The notes beneath the pieces were generated by a model. The model did not search any database. It was not told the DNA's origin and saw only the letters and a program-made list of their open reading frames with translations. Below are positions 22,953 to 32,100 of a DNA stretch of 45,692 nt, piece after piece (the first letter of the stretch is position 1; the number at the start of each line of letters is the position of its first letter). The translations under genes and the position numbers were made by a program. The DNA is from Nostoc sp. FACHB-973 (GTDB lineage: Bacteria > Cyanobacteriota > Cyanobacteriia > Cyanobacteriales > Nostocaceae). The stretch is from the NCBI RefSeq assembly GCF_014698115.1, contig NZ_JACJSJ010000068.1, positions 1-45,692 of the forward strand. Direction: 5' to 3'.

Positions 22953-23232
22953 ACGACAAAACTTTTTTGATATTTAGACGAACTTAAAACTATAAATCAA
23001 ATCAGTGAATTAATTTTCCTGATTTCAACAGCTAAAATATCAACCTGAGATTGCAATAGTTGAATTCAATTTAGAACGTAATCATCCATAACGGTATGTG
23101 AGCGCTTACTACACCTCCATCCCAAAGTTATACTTATGCCAGTTTTTGTCACTAAATTTAACTTGTTGAGAATTAATTATGGCGTTACTCAAGTTATTTT
23201 GAGAGTTCCTGACTTAACTAGAAAAGTTGGGT

Positions 23233-23275
23233 AGGGTATAGGGACTAATAGTCTTTGCCGTACACCTTATACCCT
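23233..23275 (-). terminator. inverted repeat after the AIPR gene
   Basis: AGGGTATA (23233-23240) and TATACCCT (23268-23275) form an 8-bp inverted repeat with a 27-base interior, starting 14 bases beyond the stop of the minus-strand AIPR gene. TTTTC follows further on that strand. A plausible but unproved terminator. Confidence 0.35.
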
Positions 23276-23288
23276 GTTCGAGAAAAAG

Positions 23289-24551
23289 CTATTTGGGGGC
23301 AGTAGTCGCGTTGAGTTCCCCCCTTTTCCTTTTTTCCCTCTTGTTTGCACCTTGTGTCGCCTTCGGTTCTTCTTGCTTACTAGAGTTGACCATTTTCACC
23401 AAGTGCTGATTTAGATAACTCTGCGCCGAAATGTACAAACTTTCCCAAATCTCTTGATTGCGGCTGATTTTTGTACCGACTGTATTTCCTGCTGTTTTCT
23501 CAGACACCAAGTATTTGCGGAAATAGTTATTCCACAAATGTTGCAGGAAATCTTCAGCGAATTCGTTAAACGGCAGAATCCATTTATAGTCTTTGTCCAA
23601 AAATACCCGATATGATGCGATTATCGGTAGTGCTAAGTCGGTTGGCGCACCAAACCCAAAAGAATACTTGCTGTCAGGCAACAATGTAGTTTTACGTATA
23701 TCTATTGATGCTAAATCGTTAGCACCCTTTCTTCTAGGGTTGCTGATATGGTCTTGGATTATTTCGTACAGTCTTTGCTCTATCCACAAAGCATGAGTCA
23801 AGAGAGGCAGCAAGGCGGTTAATCTTTCCCTTTCTGCGTCTGTGATGTTACTTGGAAGACTCATCCCTGCTGGGTGTTTGGTTCGTTTATTGCCGTCGGG
23901 GTTGTATTTATTTCTGTCGAGGCAGTAAAGGAGCTTGAGCAAATGGGTGACATTGCACTGGGCATTTCTGGGAGCGCCGCTTTGATTCTGGTAATAGGCG
24001 ATGCGGAATTTCCTATCTTCTTTCTGTTCTAACTGGGCTAAATACTGCTTAATGAATTTGTAATCACCTCTGGCGTTGACTTTGGAGCGAGAATCTACTG
24101 GCGTTGTGGTATTACTTGCTAGGGCTATGTCTTTGGCTGATTCTTCAGTCAGCCCGATGTGAATCGTAACTTTTACTCTGGCTTCGGTTAGGTCATATTT
24201 GTAATTTTTCGCTTGCTCAAATGCTAAAACTGTATGTCCTCCGTTGATAATGCCATCACTACCCCCCTCGTTAGCTTCTAAAACTTCTAGCTCTAGTTCA
24301 GTTTTATTCTTGACAGGTTTAGCAATATTAGCCGACAGAACGATTCCACTGTGGCGGGAGAAGAATTTTGCAGGTTCGGTCGTCAGTGAGTCGAACATTT
24401 GTCTGTAGGTCGCGCTTTTGCGGTTTGGTTCCCTGATGTTGGGTTCTAGGGGTAGGTCTGTGGGGAACGAGTCTACATGAGCAGTGGCGATGATGCAATT
24501 GGGGTTGGCTTGAAAATAGTTATCTATCTTGATGTTCCAAGTCTTGGGCAT
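23289..24551 (-). CDS. AIPR family protein (abortive-infection phage resistance)
   Basis: A 420-residue protein with the AIPR signature: DGIINGGHTVLAFEQA (about 99-114), followed by VKVTIHIGLTEESAKDIALA and an NTTTPVDSRSKVNA segment (about 147-160), as in other AIPR proteins. The C-terminus is lysine-rich and low-complexity. AIPR proteins were defined from phage abortive-infection systems and are often near restriction systems. The biochemical activity is not well known. It is probably monocistronic. The family call rests on motif recognition, not on an alignment. Confidence 0.65.
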   Translation of the reverse strand: MPKTWNIKIDNYFQANPNCIIATAHVDSFPTDLPLEPNIREPNRKSATYRQMFDSLTTEPAKFFSRHSGIVLSANIAKPVKNKTELELEVLEANEGGSDGIINGGHTVLAFEQAKNYKYDLTEARVKVTIHIGLTEESAKDIALASNTTTPVDSRSKVNARGDYKFIKQYLAQLEQKEDRKFRIAYYQNQSGAPRNAQCNVTHLLKLLYCLDRNKYNPDGNKRTKHPAGMSLPSNITDAERERLTALLPLLTHALWIEQRLYEIIQDHISNPRRKGANDLASIDIRKTTLLPDSKYSFGFGAPTDLALPIIASYRVFLDKDYKWILPFNEFAEDFLQHLWNNYFRKYLVSEKTAGNTVGTKISRNQEIWESLYISAQSYLNQHLVKMVNSSKQEEPKATQGANKREKRKRGELNATTAPK

Positions 24552-24942
24552 AGTTGATTTGCTTTTGTCAGGGGAATTTCTATGTTAACTAAAACCCTTG
24601 CCCTGTCATTGGCTGGTGGCAGTGTAGTGTAAATTAACCGTCAAACTTACAGCCAAACGCTTACGCTGTCAACTAGACAAGGCGGTAGTAGAGAGTACCC
24701 CATCATTGACTTGTGTAAAGATAAGTAAATACAGATAATGTATCAAGTAGAGGATGAATTAGACGCAAGCCTTATGCTGTGATTGATGGAGTTCAAACAA
24801 AAGGAGCAAAAGGAGAAAAGGGAAATTACAGTACACAAAGTGTAAAAGTTAGCTCTCATTTTTCTGCTTAACTGTTTGTTACATAATTATAAATTTTTTA
24901 TCCGACTTACTTACCTGGATTGGAGATGCACTTAATATTAAA
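24552..24942. other. 391-bp gap with a protein-like remnant
   Basis: No complete gene is seen. Plus-strand bases 24758-24871 read as protein-like sequence (RRKPYAVIDGVQTKGAKGEK, then NYSTQSVKVSSHFSA) ended by TAA and preceded by an in-frame TGA. A short MYQVEDE reading from 24738 is in another frame. This may be a frameshifted small gene. The rest is AT-rich. Confidence 0.3.
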
Positions 24943-26301
24943 CTAAGCTCTTTGAAAACCTTTCGCTGGTTGTTTTTGTCCTTTACCTTTGGGTTTAGAT
25001 TTATTCACTTCTGTAAGTGCTTCTTGAAATAAATTATGTAGATGTAAAGGAACACTAGCAATTTCTGGTAATTCTGGCTCGATAGGTTTACCATACTCTT
25101 GCAAAATTTTATCTAAATTATTGCTCAGGCTAAACTCAGGACATTGCAAGAAATCTTGCAAGAATTTTTCTAATTGAGTGGGATATTCTTGTGCTAACCG
25201 ATACCAGATATAAGCATTAATATTTTTATTTTCCAAGTAGTGACGAATTAGTTTTGCTGCACCTTCAATACTTTGCCAATCATCAGCTAATAATATAGTT
25301 GTGAATTTAGTATATGTTGGTAAAAACATCAATCCCCAACGTGGGTGACAAATGGCTGTGACTTGTTCTGCTTTCTTGAGTTCAGCAGGTAAATCTACTT
25401 TCGGCGCAACCATTTTTTGCTTACTGTTTTTCCCATCCAATATTTGAGAAGCAGCGTTAGTATCAATCCCAAATTCTTTAGCAGTGGCGATAATTTCTTC
25501 TGCGCCAATACCAGCTTTTGCTACTATTTCATTCAAAGATTTGGAACTATAAAGTCCGACCGCTTTGAGATATTTATCGGTGATAATTTCTTGAAATTCA
25601 GTTATCTTTTTATTAAGTTGGTATCCTGGTAATGTAACTTCATCACTCCCAAAAAACTCAACAAACTGCTGATGATATTGCTCTATTGACTGCCATGCTT
25701 GTTCTAGCAAGTCGGGAGCATCGCTGTAAAGATGACTTTTATAATTATCTTTAAAATTTCCAATGGCGACGGCGAGTTTTGGCTTACCGAGTTTACCCAT
25801 AAATGTGTGAGAGCCAGAAAATATCCACTCATTATCAGTAAGAGGATAAATGCGTGTTAGTAAAATCTCTCCTGGCTTGAAACGAGATATGGCTGGTTGT
25901 TTTTCAGGGCTGTTAGACTTGACAATGTAATTTTTAGCTGTCAGAACTATGTAATGTTTAGCTGTCAGCCAGTTCATGAGTTCTAAGCCATCAGGTAAAA
26001 TCTGGGTGATAGTAAATAAACCAATAAAACTACGATGCCATCTATTCAGTAGATTGCAATCGCTCTGTGACAAATCTGCATGACTGGCAATAAATAACTC
26101 TATAGGTGAACGATCGCCAATTTTCCCTTCTGTAATAAACCTGTCAATGATTACTTGTTGTTGGGTACGATCGCGATTACCGCTAGGCATCTGTGCAGCT
26201 GCATAAATGTCGAGTGCTTGTGCTAGTTCGCCGTCAGCATCTAGGACAAAATCAACCAAGGCTTGTTTAAGTGTGTGCGATCTTTCTACTATGGCATCCA
26301 C
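24943..26301 (-). CDS. conserved cyanobacterial hypothetical protein, 452 aa
   Basis: A long soluble protein with an N-terminal helical part (SHTLKQALVDFVLDADGELAQ), a central region with aromatic and glycine motifs (WIFSGSHTFMGKLGKPKLAV) and a basic tail (KSKPKGKGQKQPAKGFQRA). I do not recognise a catalytic motif. I have seen such proteins called conserved hypothetical in cyanobacteria but cannot give a function. An 8-residue block (LTAKHYIV / LTAKNYIV, about 112-127) is duplicated in tandem. It follows an unusual plus-strand terminator at 26361 and lies beside the AIPR gene on the same strand. Confidence 0.6.
   Translation of the reverse strand: MDAIVERSHTLKQALVDFVLDADGELAQALDIYAAAQMPSGNRDRTQQQVIIDRFITEGKIGDRSPIELFIASHADLSQSDCNLLNRWHRSFIGLFTITQILPDGLELMNWLTAKHYIVLTAKNYIVKSNSPEKQPAISRFKPGEILLTRIYPLTDNEWIFSGSHTFMGKLGKPKLAVAIGNFKDNYKSHLYSDAPDLLEQAWQSIEQYHQQFVEFFGSDEVTLPGYQLNKKITEFQEIITDKYLKAVGLYSSKSLNEIVAKAGIGAEEIIATAKEFGIDTNAASQILDGKNSKQKMVAPKVDLPAELKKAEQVTAICHPRWGLMFLPTYTKFTTILLADDWQSIEGAAKLIRHYLENKNINAYIWYRLAQEYPTQLEKFLQDFLQCPEFSLSNNLDKILQEYGKPIEPELPEIASVPLHLHNLFQEALTEVNKSKPKGKGQKQPAKGFQRA
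25921..25968 (-). repeat. 24-bp in-frame tandem duplication
   Basis: Bases 25921-25944 and 25945-25968 are near-identical 24-mers (for example TTTAGCTGTCAG at each end), encoding the doubled LTAKxYIV block of the 452-residue protein. The frame is kept. Confidence 0.75.
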
Positions 26302-26360
26302 AAGCGAATCTTTCTACTCAACAATTGTATGTAACCTATAGCGTTTTTGAGGATTATCGC

Positions 26361-26384
26361 ATCTAGCTATTGCTAGATTTTTTT
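26361..26384 (+). terminator. plus-strand intrinsic terminator without an obvious gene
   Basis: ATCTAGC (26361-26367) and GCTAGAT (26372-26378) form a perfect stem with a TATT loop, followed by T7. It faces the plus strand, while the neighbouring genes are on the minus strand, so it would end an unannotated plus-strand transcript starting near the 5' end of the 452-residue gene. Otherwise the gap 26302-26617 shows nothing I recognise. Confidence 0.6.
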
Positions 26385-26617
26385 AGCCATAGCGTTTTCT
26401 ATTCTTGTTAGTCCAGGTTTAATATCAATGACGTTGATGAGTATGGGACTGTACAACGAGCCAGCAGGCGCATTTCTGCTTTCAATATTCTATTAAATTG
26501 CCTCTGACGGGAGCATTTTTGCTATTCACGCTGTAATCCAATCAACCACAGAATGCGCTTAACTGTCACCATCTAATACCTTTCACGAAAAAGCTGATAC
26601 AGCCTTAAGGCAAAAAA

Positions 26618-26866
26618 TCACCCAGCTATATCCTTCCCACTCTTGTAGTTCATAGCTCTAGGTTTCCTCTTCTTGAGAGGGACTACTGATTTCTTGGGTG
26701 CTTGTGGTGGACGGCATGTTTCACAGTAGAGCGGTCGCACACCAAAGGTTTCTCGTTGTGTGGGTTGTTCACACTGTTTACATACGAAGTTGAAAACGCG
26801 GGTGTGAATTTCCCGCTTGTGCGCTCTGACTGTGTACTCTCGGACTTCAATAGTTTTGCTGGACAT
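26618..26866 (-). CDS. small zinc-ribbon protein linked to a sigma factor, copy 1
   Basis: An 82-residue basic protein. [20 protein letters not shown] leads into CKQC (about 29-32) and YCETC (about 47-51), which probably hold one zinc ion, followed by a proline/lysine-rich basic tail ([16 protein letters not shown] pattern). It lies 153 bases behind the sigma factor at 27020-27967 on the same strand. A near-identical copy lies behind the other sigma factor (37506-37754): about five differences in the first 76 residues. This linkage suggests a job in transcription, for example binding RNA polymerase, sigma or DNA. The function is inferred only from context. Confidence 0.7.
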   Translation of the reverse strand: MSSKTIEVREYTVRAHKREIHTRVFNFVCKQCEQPTQRETFGVRPLYCETCRPPQAPKKSVVPLKKRKPRAMNYKSGKDIAG

Positions 26867-27019
26867 TGATTAGTTTTTTAAGTTGCTATTTATAAATATA
26901 GTTTCTTGTTTTTGACTAATAGTATAGCCAGAGCATCATCTTCATGATTAAAACAAGGATAATTGCCCTGGGGAAATATTACCTTTACGTCCGTGATGAT
27001 AGTAGAGGTGGAAATCATT

Positions 27020-27967
27020 CTAATTAAGATACTCCTTAATATCACTTTTTTGACGGCGAAGAATAGAGAGCGCTTTATGTTCAAGCTGGCGAATTCGTTC
27101 TCGGCTTAAGTTAAGGCGTTCTCCAATTTGAGTTAAGCTCAGTTGATGGCCATTTTCTAGCCCGAAACGTAGAGTTAGTACTTCTCGTTGTATTGGGGCT
27201 AAGGATGCTAGCAACTCTTTAATATTCTGGCGCATCAGTGAAGAATTTAATTCTTCCAAAGGGGAAATCTTTTCGTCAGCTAAAAGTTCGCTTAATTCTG
27301 TTTCTTGCTCATTCCCAACGCGCATTTCTAGCGAAACTAACTTTCGGTCTGCTTGAATATATTCTCGAACTTGCTCTGGTTTAACCTTTAATTCTTCAGC
27401 AATTTCTACTACAGTTGGTTTTCGACCCAACAACTGGGATAATTCCCGTTGTATTTTCTTGATTTTATTCAGTTTTTCGTTGACATGAATGGGCAAACGA
27501 ATAGTACGAGATTGTTGTGCAATGGCACGTGTGATTGATTGTGTTACCCACCAGTAAGCATAAGTTGAGAGTTTGTAACCTTGATTCGGGTCAAATTTTT
27601 CAACACCACGGTATAAACCGAGTGTACCTTCCTGGATCAGATCAAGAAATTCTAAGTTTCGGTTCTGGTACTTTTTAGCGATCGCCACCACCAGCCGTAG
27701 GTTAGCAGTCACCATTTTCTGCTTTGCTCGTTCCCCTTGATGAAGAATTGACTCCACTTCAGCTTCGCTTTGCCCAAGTGAGGTAGCTAATTCTCTTGTG
27801 GTTGCTTCTCGGTTTAGTTGAAGTGCGAGATTTGAGCGCTGTTCTTCAATCGCCATCATCTGCTGCAACGCCCTTGCGTTTGTAATTTCTTGCTCAGGAG
27901 TTAGCAGAGGGTAGCGTCCGATTTCTTTGAGGTAGGAGCGCACTAAGTCGGTAGTTGGGCTGGGCAT
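27020..27967 (-). CDS. sigma-70 family RNA polymerase sigma factor (group 2 type), copy 1
   Basis: A 315-residue sigma factor directing RNA polymerase to promoters. Region 1.2 (about 5-37, TTDLVRSYLKEIGRYPLLTP), region 2 (about 84-160, including NLEFLDLIQEGTLGLYRGVEKFD and YAYWWVTQSITRAIA), region 3 (about 165-235) and region 4 with its helix-turn-helix (LTQIGERLNLSRERIRQLEHKAL, about 278-300) are complete. Its length and the lack of a long region 1.1 match cyanobacterial group 2 sigma factors (SigB/C/D/E type). It is followed by a zinc-ribbon gene. Plasmid-borne sigma factors of this kind may control plasmid genes or stress responses. Confidence 0.9.
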   Translation of the reverse strand: MPSPTTDLVRSYLKEIGRYPLLTPEQEITNARALQQMMAIEEQRSNLALQLNREATTRELATSLGQSEAEVESILHQGERAKQKMVTANLRLVVAIAKKYQNRNLEFLDLIQEGTLGLYRGVEKFDPNQGYKLSTYAYWWVTQSITRAIAQQSRTIRLPIHVNEKLNKIKKIQRELSQLLGRKPTVVEIAEELKVKPEQVREYIQADRKLVSLEMRVGNEQETELSELLADEKISPLEELNSSLMRQNIKELLASLAPIQREVLTLRFGLENGHQLSLTQIGERLNLSRERIRQLEHKALSILRRQKSDIKEYLN

Positions 27968-28337
27968 ATTTTCAATTAATTGTAAGGAATACTTTTACTT
28001 TTCGTTTGAATAGAATCTTTTATTTCAACAATTAGCTAATAAATTAAATCTTAACTATAGACTTAACCCAATATTTATTTTTGTCAAACAAATTTATAAC
28101 TATAATACTTTAAATCTTCAAATAGGTAAATACTAAAAGCTGCTTTATTTTATAAATAAGCTTTAAAATAACTAATAAATGTAGCTGAGTCAACTCAGAG
28201 AGACGCTACGCTAATTTTAGAGTGAAATCCTCTCTTGAAGAGAGTATGTGTTCAAATCCGCTTCACATTTGAACAAGGCTTAAAAACGCTTTGCGTAAAT
28301 CAATTGAAAAATCCAAATACTTAGTTGAGGAATAATC
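27968..28337. other. 370-bp intergenic region with leader hairpins
   Basis: Divergent promoter region between the sigma gene (minus strand) and the 28338 gene (plus strand). 28020-28190 is very AT-rich. Two stems lie in the leader of the plus-strand gene: CTCTCT/AGAGAG (28230-28235 with 28239-28244) and GTTCAAAT/ATTTGAAC (28250-28257 with 28267-28274). AGACGCTACGC near 28201 resembles the small dispersed repeats seen elsewhere in the window. Confidence 0.5.
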
Positions 28338-28856
28338 ATGGATATGCAATCTCTACTCACTTTGGCAATCGTAGCTATCTTTTGGGCATTTGTTACTCTC
28401 GTCATCTTCCAGTTCATTAACGGACTATTTGTATCGGCTGCTTACGCTAGTAATGTGGTTTCGGTTAGCAATCTAAATATAGCGGCTTCTACAATTCCAT
28501 CAGTATCAGAAATAATCACACCACAAGTTCAGACTTTTGAGAAATTGCCAGATCCTTGGACACTAGAGGATGAAGTTGTTCATCGTACAAACAATGAAGG
28601 GGAAAGGTTAAAGGGAAAAGGGGAAAGGGAAAGAGAAAATTCCAACCTTTCCCCTTTTCCCCTTCCCCTTTCCCCTACTTCTGAAAGAAGTCCATTGAGA
28701 TTACTGCCTCCAGTCAAAGAAATTTCACCGCAACTAAAACGTACTACTCGTTCAAACAAAGCTAACAATGCTGCCAACAAGTCACCGAAAACTAAAAAGG
28801 CTGATGTAAATTCTTCAGGCAAACGCAAGCCAGGTAGACCGCGTAAAGCTGGCTAA
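28338..28856 (+). CDS. membrane-anchored protein with AT-hook-like tail and repeat-encoded insert
   Basis: 172 residues: one N-terminal span (LLTLAIVAIFWAFVTLVIFQF, about 6-26), then an acidic middle, and a lysine/arginine-rich C-terminus ending KRKPGRPRKAG, which resembles an AT-hook (GRPRK). Residues about 87-112 (GERLKGKGERERENSNLSPF and following) are encoded by a copy of the purine/pyrimidine hairpin repeat (28598-28676), so the repeat has entered the gene without breaking its frame. The gene stands alone upstream of the helicase gene. A DNA-tethering role at the membrane is a guess. Confidence 0.6.
   Translation: MDMQSLLTLAIVAIFWAFVTLVIFQFINGLFVSAAYASNVVSVSNLNIAASTIPSVSEIITPQVQTFEKLPDPWTLEDEVVHRTNNEGERLKGKGERERENSNLSPFPLPLSPTSERSPLRLLPPVKEISPQLKRTTRSNKANNAANKSPKTKKADVNSSGKRKPGRPRKAG
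28598..28676. repeat. purine/pyrimidine hairpin repeat, copy 2, inside a CDS
   Basis: A G/A-rich arm (AAGGGGAAAGGTTAAAGGG...) is followed by its C/T-rich complement around TTCC, all within the coding part of the 28338-28856 gene. Same family as 7668-7736, 28892-29066 and 44652-44775. Confidence 0.8.
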
Positions 28857-28891
28857 TTCGTTTTTTAACCTTCGGCTGATCACCGAAGAAT

Positions 28892-29066
28892 AAAAGGGAA
28901 AAGGTTAAAGGGGAAAGGGGAAAGGGATGATGATTGTCGCGCCACAAGAGGGGCGAGGTTTTTACCTTCCTCATAAAATTTGGATTATTTCGCGCCACAA
29001 GAGGGGCGAGGTTTTTACCTTTTCCCCTTCCCCTTTCCCCCTTTCCCATTCCCCTTTTCCCCTTCT
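28892..29066. repeat. purine/pyrimidine repeat, copy 3, interrupted by a 32-bp direct repeat
   Basis: The purine arm (about 28892-28926) and pyrimidine arm (about 29018-29066) are separated by a block containing a 32-base direct repeat starting TCGCGCCACAAGAGGGGCGA at 28937-28968 and 28990-29021, spaced by 21 bases. Two copies only. It lies just upstream of the methyltransferase-helicase gene and may be its leader. Confidence 0.75.
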
Positions 29067-29131
29067 TGGTAATTGCCTCATTTCTTAATAAGAGAAAGGC
29101 TTCGCCATAGCAAGAGTGAAAAAATAATGTT

Positions 29132-32100
29132 GTGAGTGATGCAATGGTACAGCAACTTTTCACCCAAGGTTTTCTGTTCGACTTCCAAACAATATTAGAT
29201 TATGGGCAATCAATATTAAGTGTCGCTCAAGAGCTTTTGAAACCACTACTTGAAAATCGCCCCCTCTCTACGAAAACAATTCAGTCCCAGATGAATCGCC
29301 ACTTTCACGGCACGGCAGCAGAGGGCGCATGGCAGTGGAAAGATGCTTACGAGGCAGTGGAAGTGGCGCAAATATTATATCTGCGCCAAAAAGGTTACAA
29401 GCTTTTATTAGAGTCGCCGCTAACAGTATTATTGGAATTGGAAAAGTTAGTAGCCCTCTGCCCGACGCATACTCGCCGTAGTGAAGAGTCAGTACAGCTT
29501 CAGCAATTCTCCACCCCTCTGCCGCTTGCTTATCTGGTAGCCAAAGCAGGATTTATACAAGCTACTGATTTGGTGCTGGAGCCAAGTGCCGGAACTGGTT
29601 TGTTAGCACAAATGGCTAAACTGCACAGTGCAAGTCTGATGCTCAACGAGCTTGCACCCGATAGGGAGAAGATTCTGCGGCGATTATTCCCTGGTACACC
29701 ATTATTCTCAGTAAACGCGGAACAGATTAACGATTACCTAGCTGGTAAAACTCAGCCTTCAGTTGTGCTGATGAATCCACCTTTCTGTGCATCTCCCAAA
29801 ATCAACAGTCGCAATAGAGACGCAACAAAGAGGCATATCAACTCGGCATTGCAAAGACTGGCTGACGGTGGACGGCTGGTAACAATCACAGCCAACTGGT
29901 TTTCTCCGGCTAACCCAAGCTGGCGAGAGACTTTTGTTAAGTGGCAGGATTTTGCGCGAGTTCTACTATCTGTTGGGATTAACGGCAAGGTGTACTCAAA
30001 ACATGGTACGCAAATTGACACCAGAATCACAGTAATTGACAAGGTTCCGGCTGACTCCAGCGAAATTCCTTGCATTACCGAAACTTTAAATCTGCCTGAA
30101 ATACTGGCACTGATTCAGCAATTGCCTGGGCGTTCGTCTTTGACGTTGCCGCAGGCATCGCAATGGAATGCTGCAACTATTAAAGCTGCTGTCGTTGCAG
30201 CGAAGGTTGTTAAACTGCCAACGAAGCGTACAGCGATCGCTTTACCAGAATCCTCCGCAGAAATTTCAGATGTGGTTGTTCTGGAGTATGAGGTTATCGA
30301 GTGGATGGCTAGTGAGGGTTTGAAAGATACCCTATATGAAACCTATCGCCCACAACGAATCAGAATTAAAGATGCTTTACCTCATCCTTCGCTACTCTGT
30401 GAGAGTGCAGCCCTAGCACTTGTATCACCACCAGCACCAACTTATAAACCGCATCTTCCTGGCAACATTATCACACAGGGTTTGTTGTCAGAGGCACAAC
30501 TTGAAAGTGTGATTTACGCTGGTTTTGCCCACTGTGAATTTTTGTCTGGATCTTATATTGTGGATGATTCTTGGGATAATGTGACTGTAGCAGCAACTAG
30601 CTCAGAAAACGCTGTTAGATTTCGCCGTGGCTGGTTTCTTGGTGATGGGACGGGAGCCGGTAAGGGTAGACAATGTGCAGGAATCATCCTCGACAACTGG
30701 TGTCAGGAACGAAGAAAAGCAATCTGGGTATCAAAGAGTTCTGCCCTAATTGAAGATGCACGTAGAGATTGGTGTGCGCTGGGTGGTACTGAGCGCGATA
30801 TCATCGACCTGGGCAACATCAAGCTAGGCGACCCAATTCCCTTCACCCAAGGCATTCTGTTCTGCACGTACTCTACTCTACGTTCTCAAAAGAATGGTAA
30901 AAGTCGGCTTAAGCAAATCGTTGAGTGGGCAGGCAAGGACTTTGAGGGAGCGATCGCATTTGATGAGTGTCACGCGATGGGTAACGCAATGGCGCAAGAG
31001 GGTAAACTGGGCATGGTTGCAGCATCCCAGCAAGGCATTGTTGGGCTGCGGTTGCAAAATGCTTTACCTGGGGCAAGAGTTGTCTATGTCTCCGCGACTG
31101 GAGCGACGAAGGTTTCTAACCTATCTTATGCAAATCGTCTGGGGCTTTGGCAGACTGGAGATTTTCCGTTTACCTCCCGTGAGGATTTTGTGGAATCCAT
31201 TGAGGGCGGTGGTATCGCTGCGATGGAAGTCGTAGCCAGGGATCTCAAGGCTTTGGGGCTGTATCTGGCGCGGAGCCTTTCATTCGAGGGAGTTGAGTAT
31301 CAAACTCTCTACATTGATTTAACGCTGACGCAGGAACGGATTTATAACAGCTACTCCGATGCTTTTGGTGTTATTCATAATAATTTAGAAAAAGCCTTAG
31401 AAGCTTGCAATATAACTGGCGCAAAAACGTACAATCGTGCTGCTAAGATGTCTGCCAACTCGCAGTTTGAGTCACACAAGCAAAGATTCTTCAACCATCT
31501 GTTAACTGGCATGAAATGTCCGCAGTTAATTAAAGCGATTGAAGAGGATTTAGCTGCTCAAAATGCGGTTGTTGTTCAGATCGTCTCGACTAATGAAGAA
31601 TTGCTTAAGCGACGACTTGATGAAGTTCCGGCTGACGAATGGAAGGATCTCAATCTTGACCTAACTCCACGGGAATACGTCATGGATTATTTGATGAGTG
31701 CTTTCCCCATTCATCTCCATTCCATTCATTCTGGCGAGGATGGAGAAGAAAGATCCGAGCCAGTCTTTGATGCCGATGGTTCTCCAGTTATTTCCCAAGA
31801 AGCCGTAACTTTGAGAGATGCCTTAGTTGATAAGTTAGCAAGTCTTGATCCAATTCCTGGCGCATTAGAACAATTGCTATGGCACTTTGGTCACAAACAA
31901 ATTGCCGAAGTAACAGGTCGTAGCAAGCGAGTTCTCAAGGATGATTCCGGGCGTTTGTTCGTTGATTCACGGGGTAGTGGCGCGAATATTGCTGAAACTG
32001 CTGCATTCATGCAGGGTGACAAACAAATCCTCATCTTCAGTGACGCTGGTGGCACAGGCAGAAGTTATCATGCCGATTTAAACGCTGTTAATCGGCGGCG

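Noticed and set aside
24580..24630. Short ATG frame resembling a signal peptide
   Set aside because: Only 16 codons, no mature protein and no ribosome site.
28937..29021. Possible CRISPR array (32-bp repeats with a 21-bp spacer)
   Set aside because: Only two repeats, spacer too short, no cas genes, and the block is embedded in a hairpin repeat.
29752..30075. Minus-strand 107-codon frame opposite the methyltransferase domain
   Set aside because: Overlaps the conserved NPPF region on the other strand; no independent evidence.
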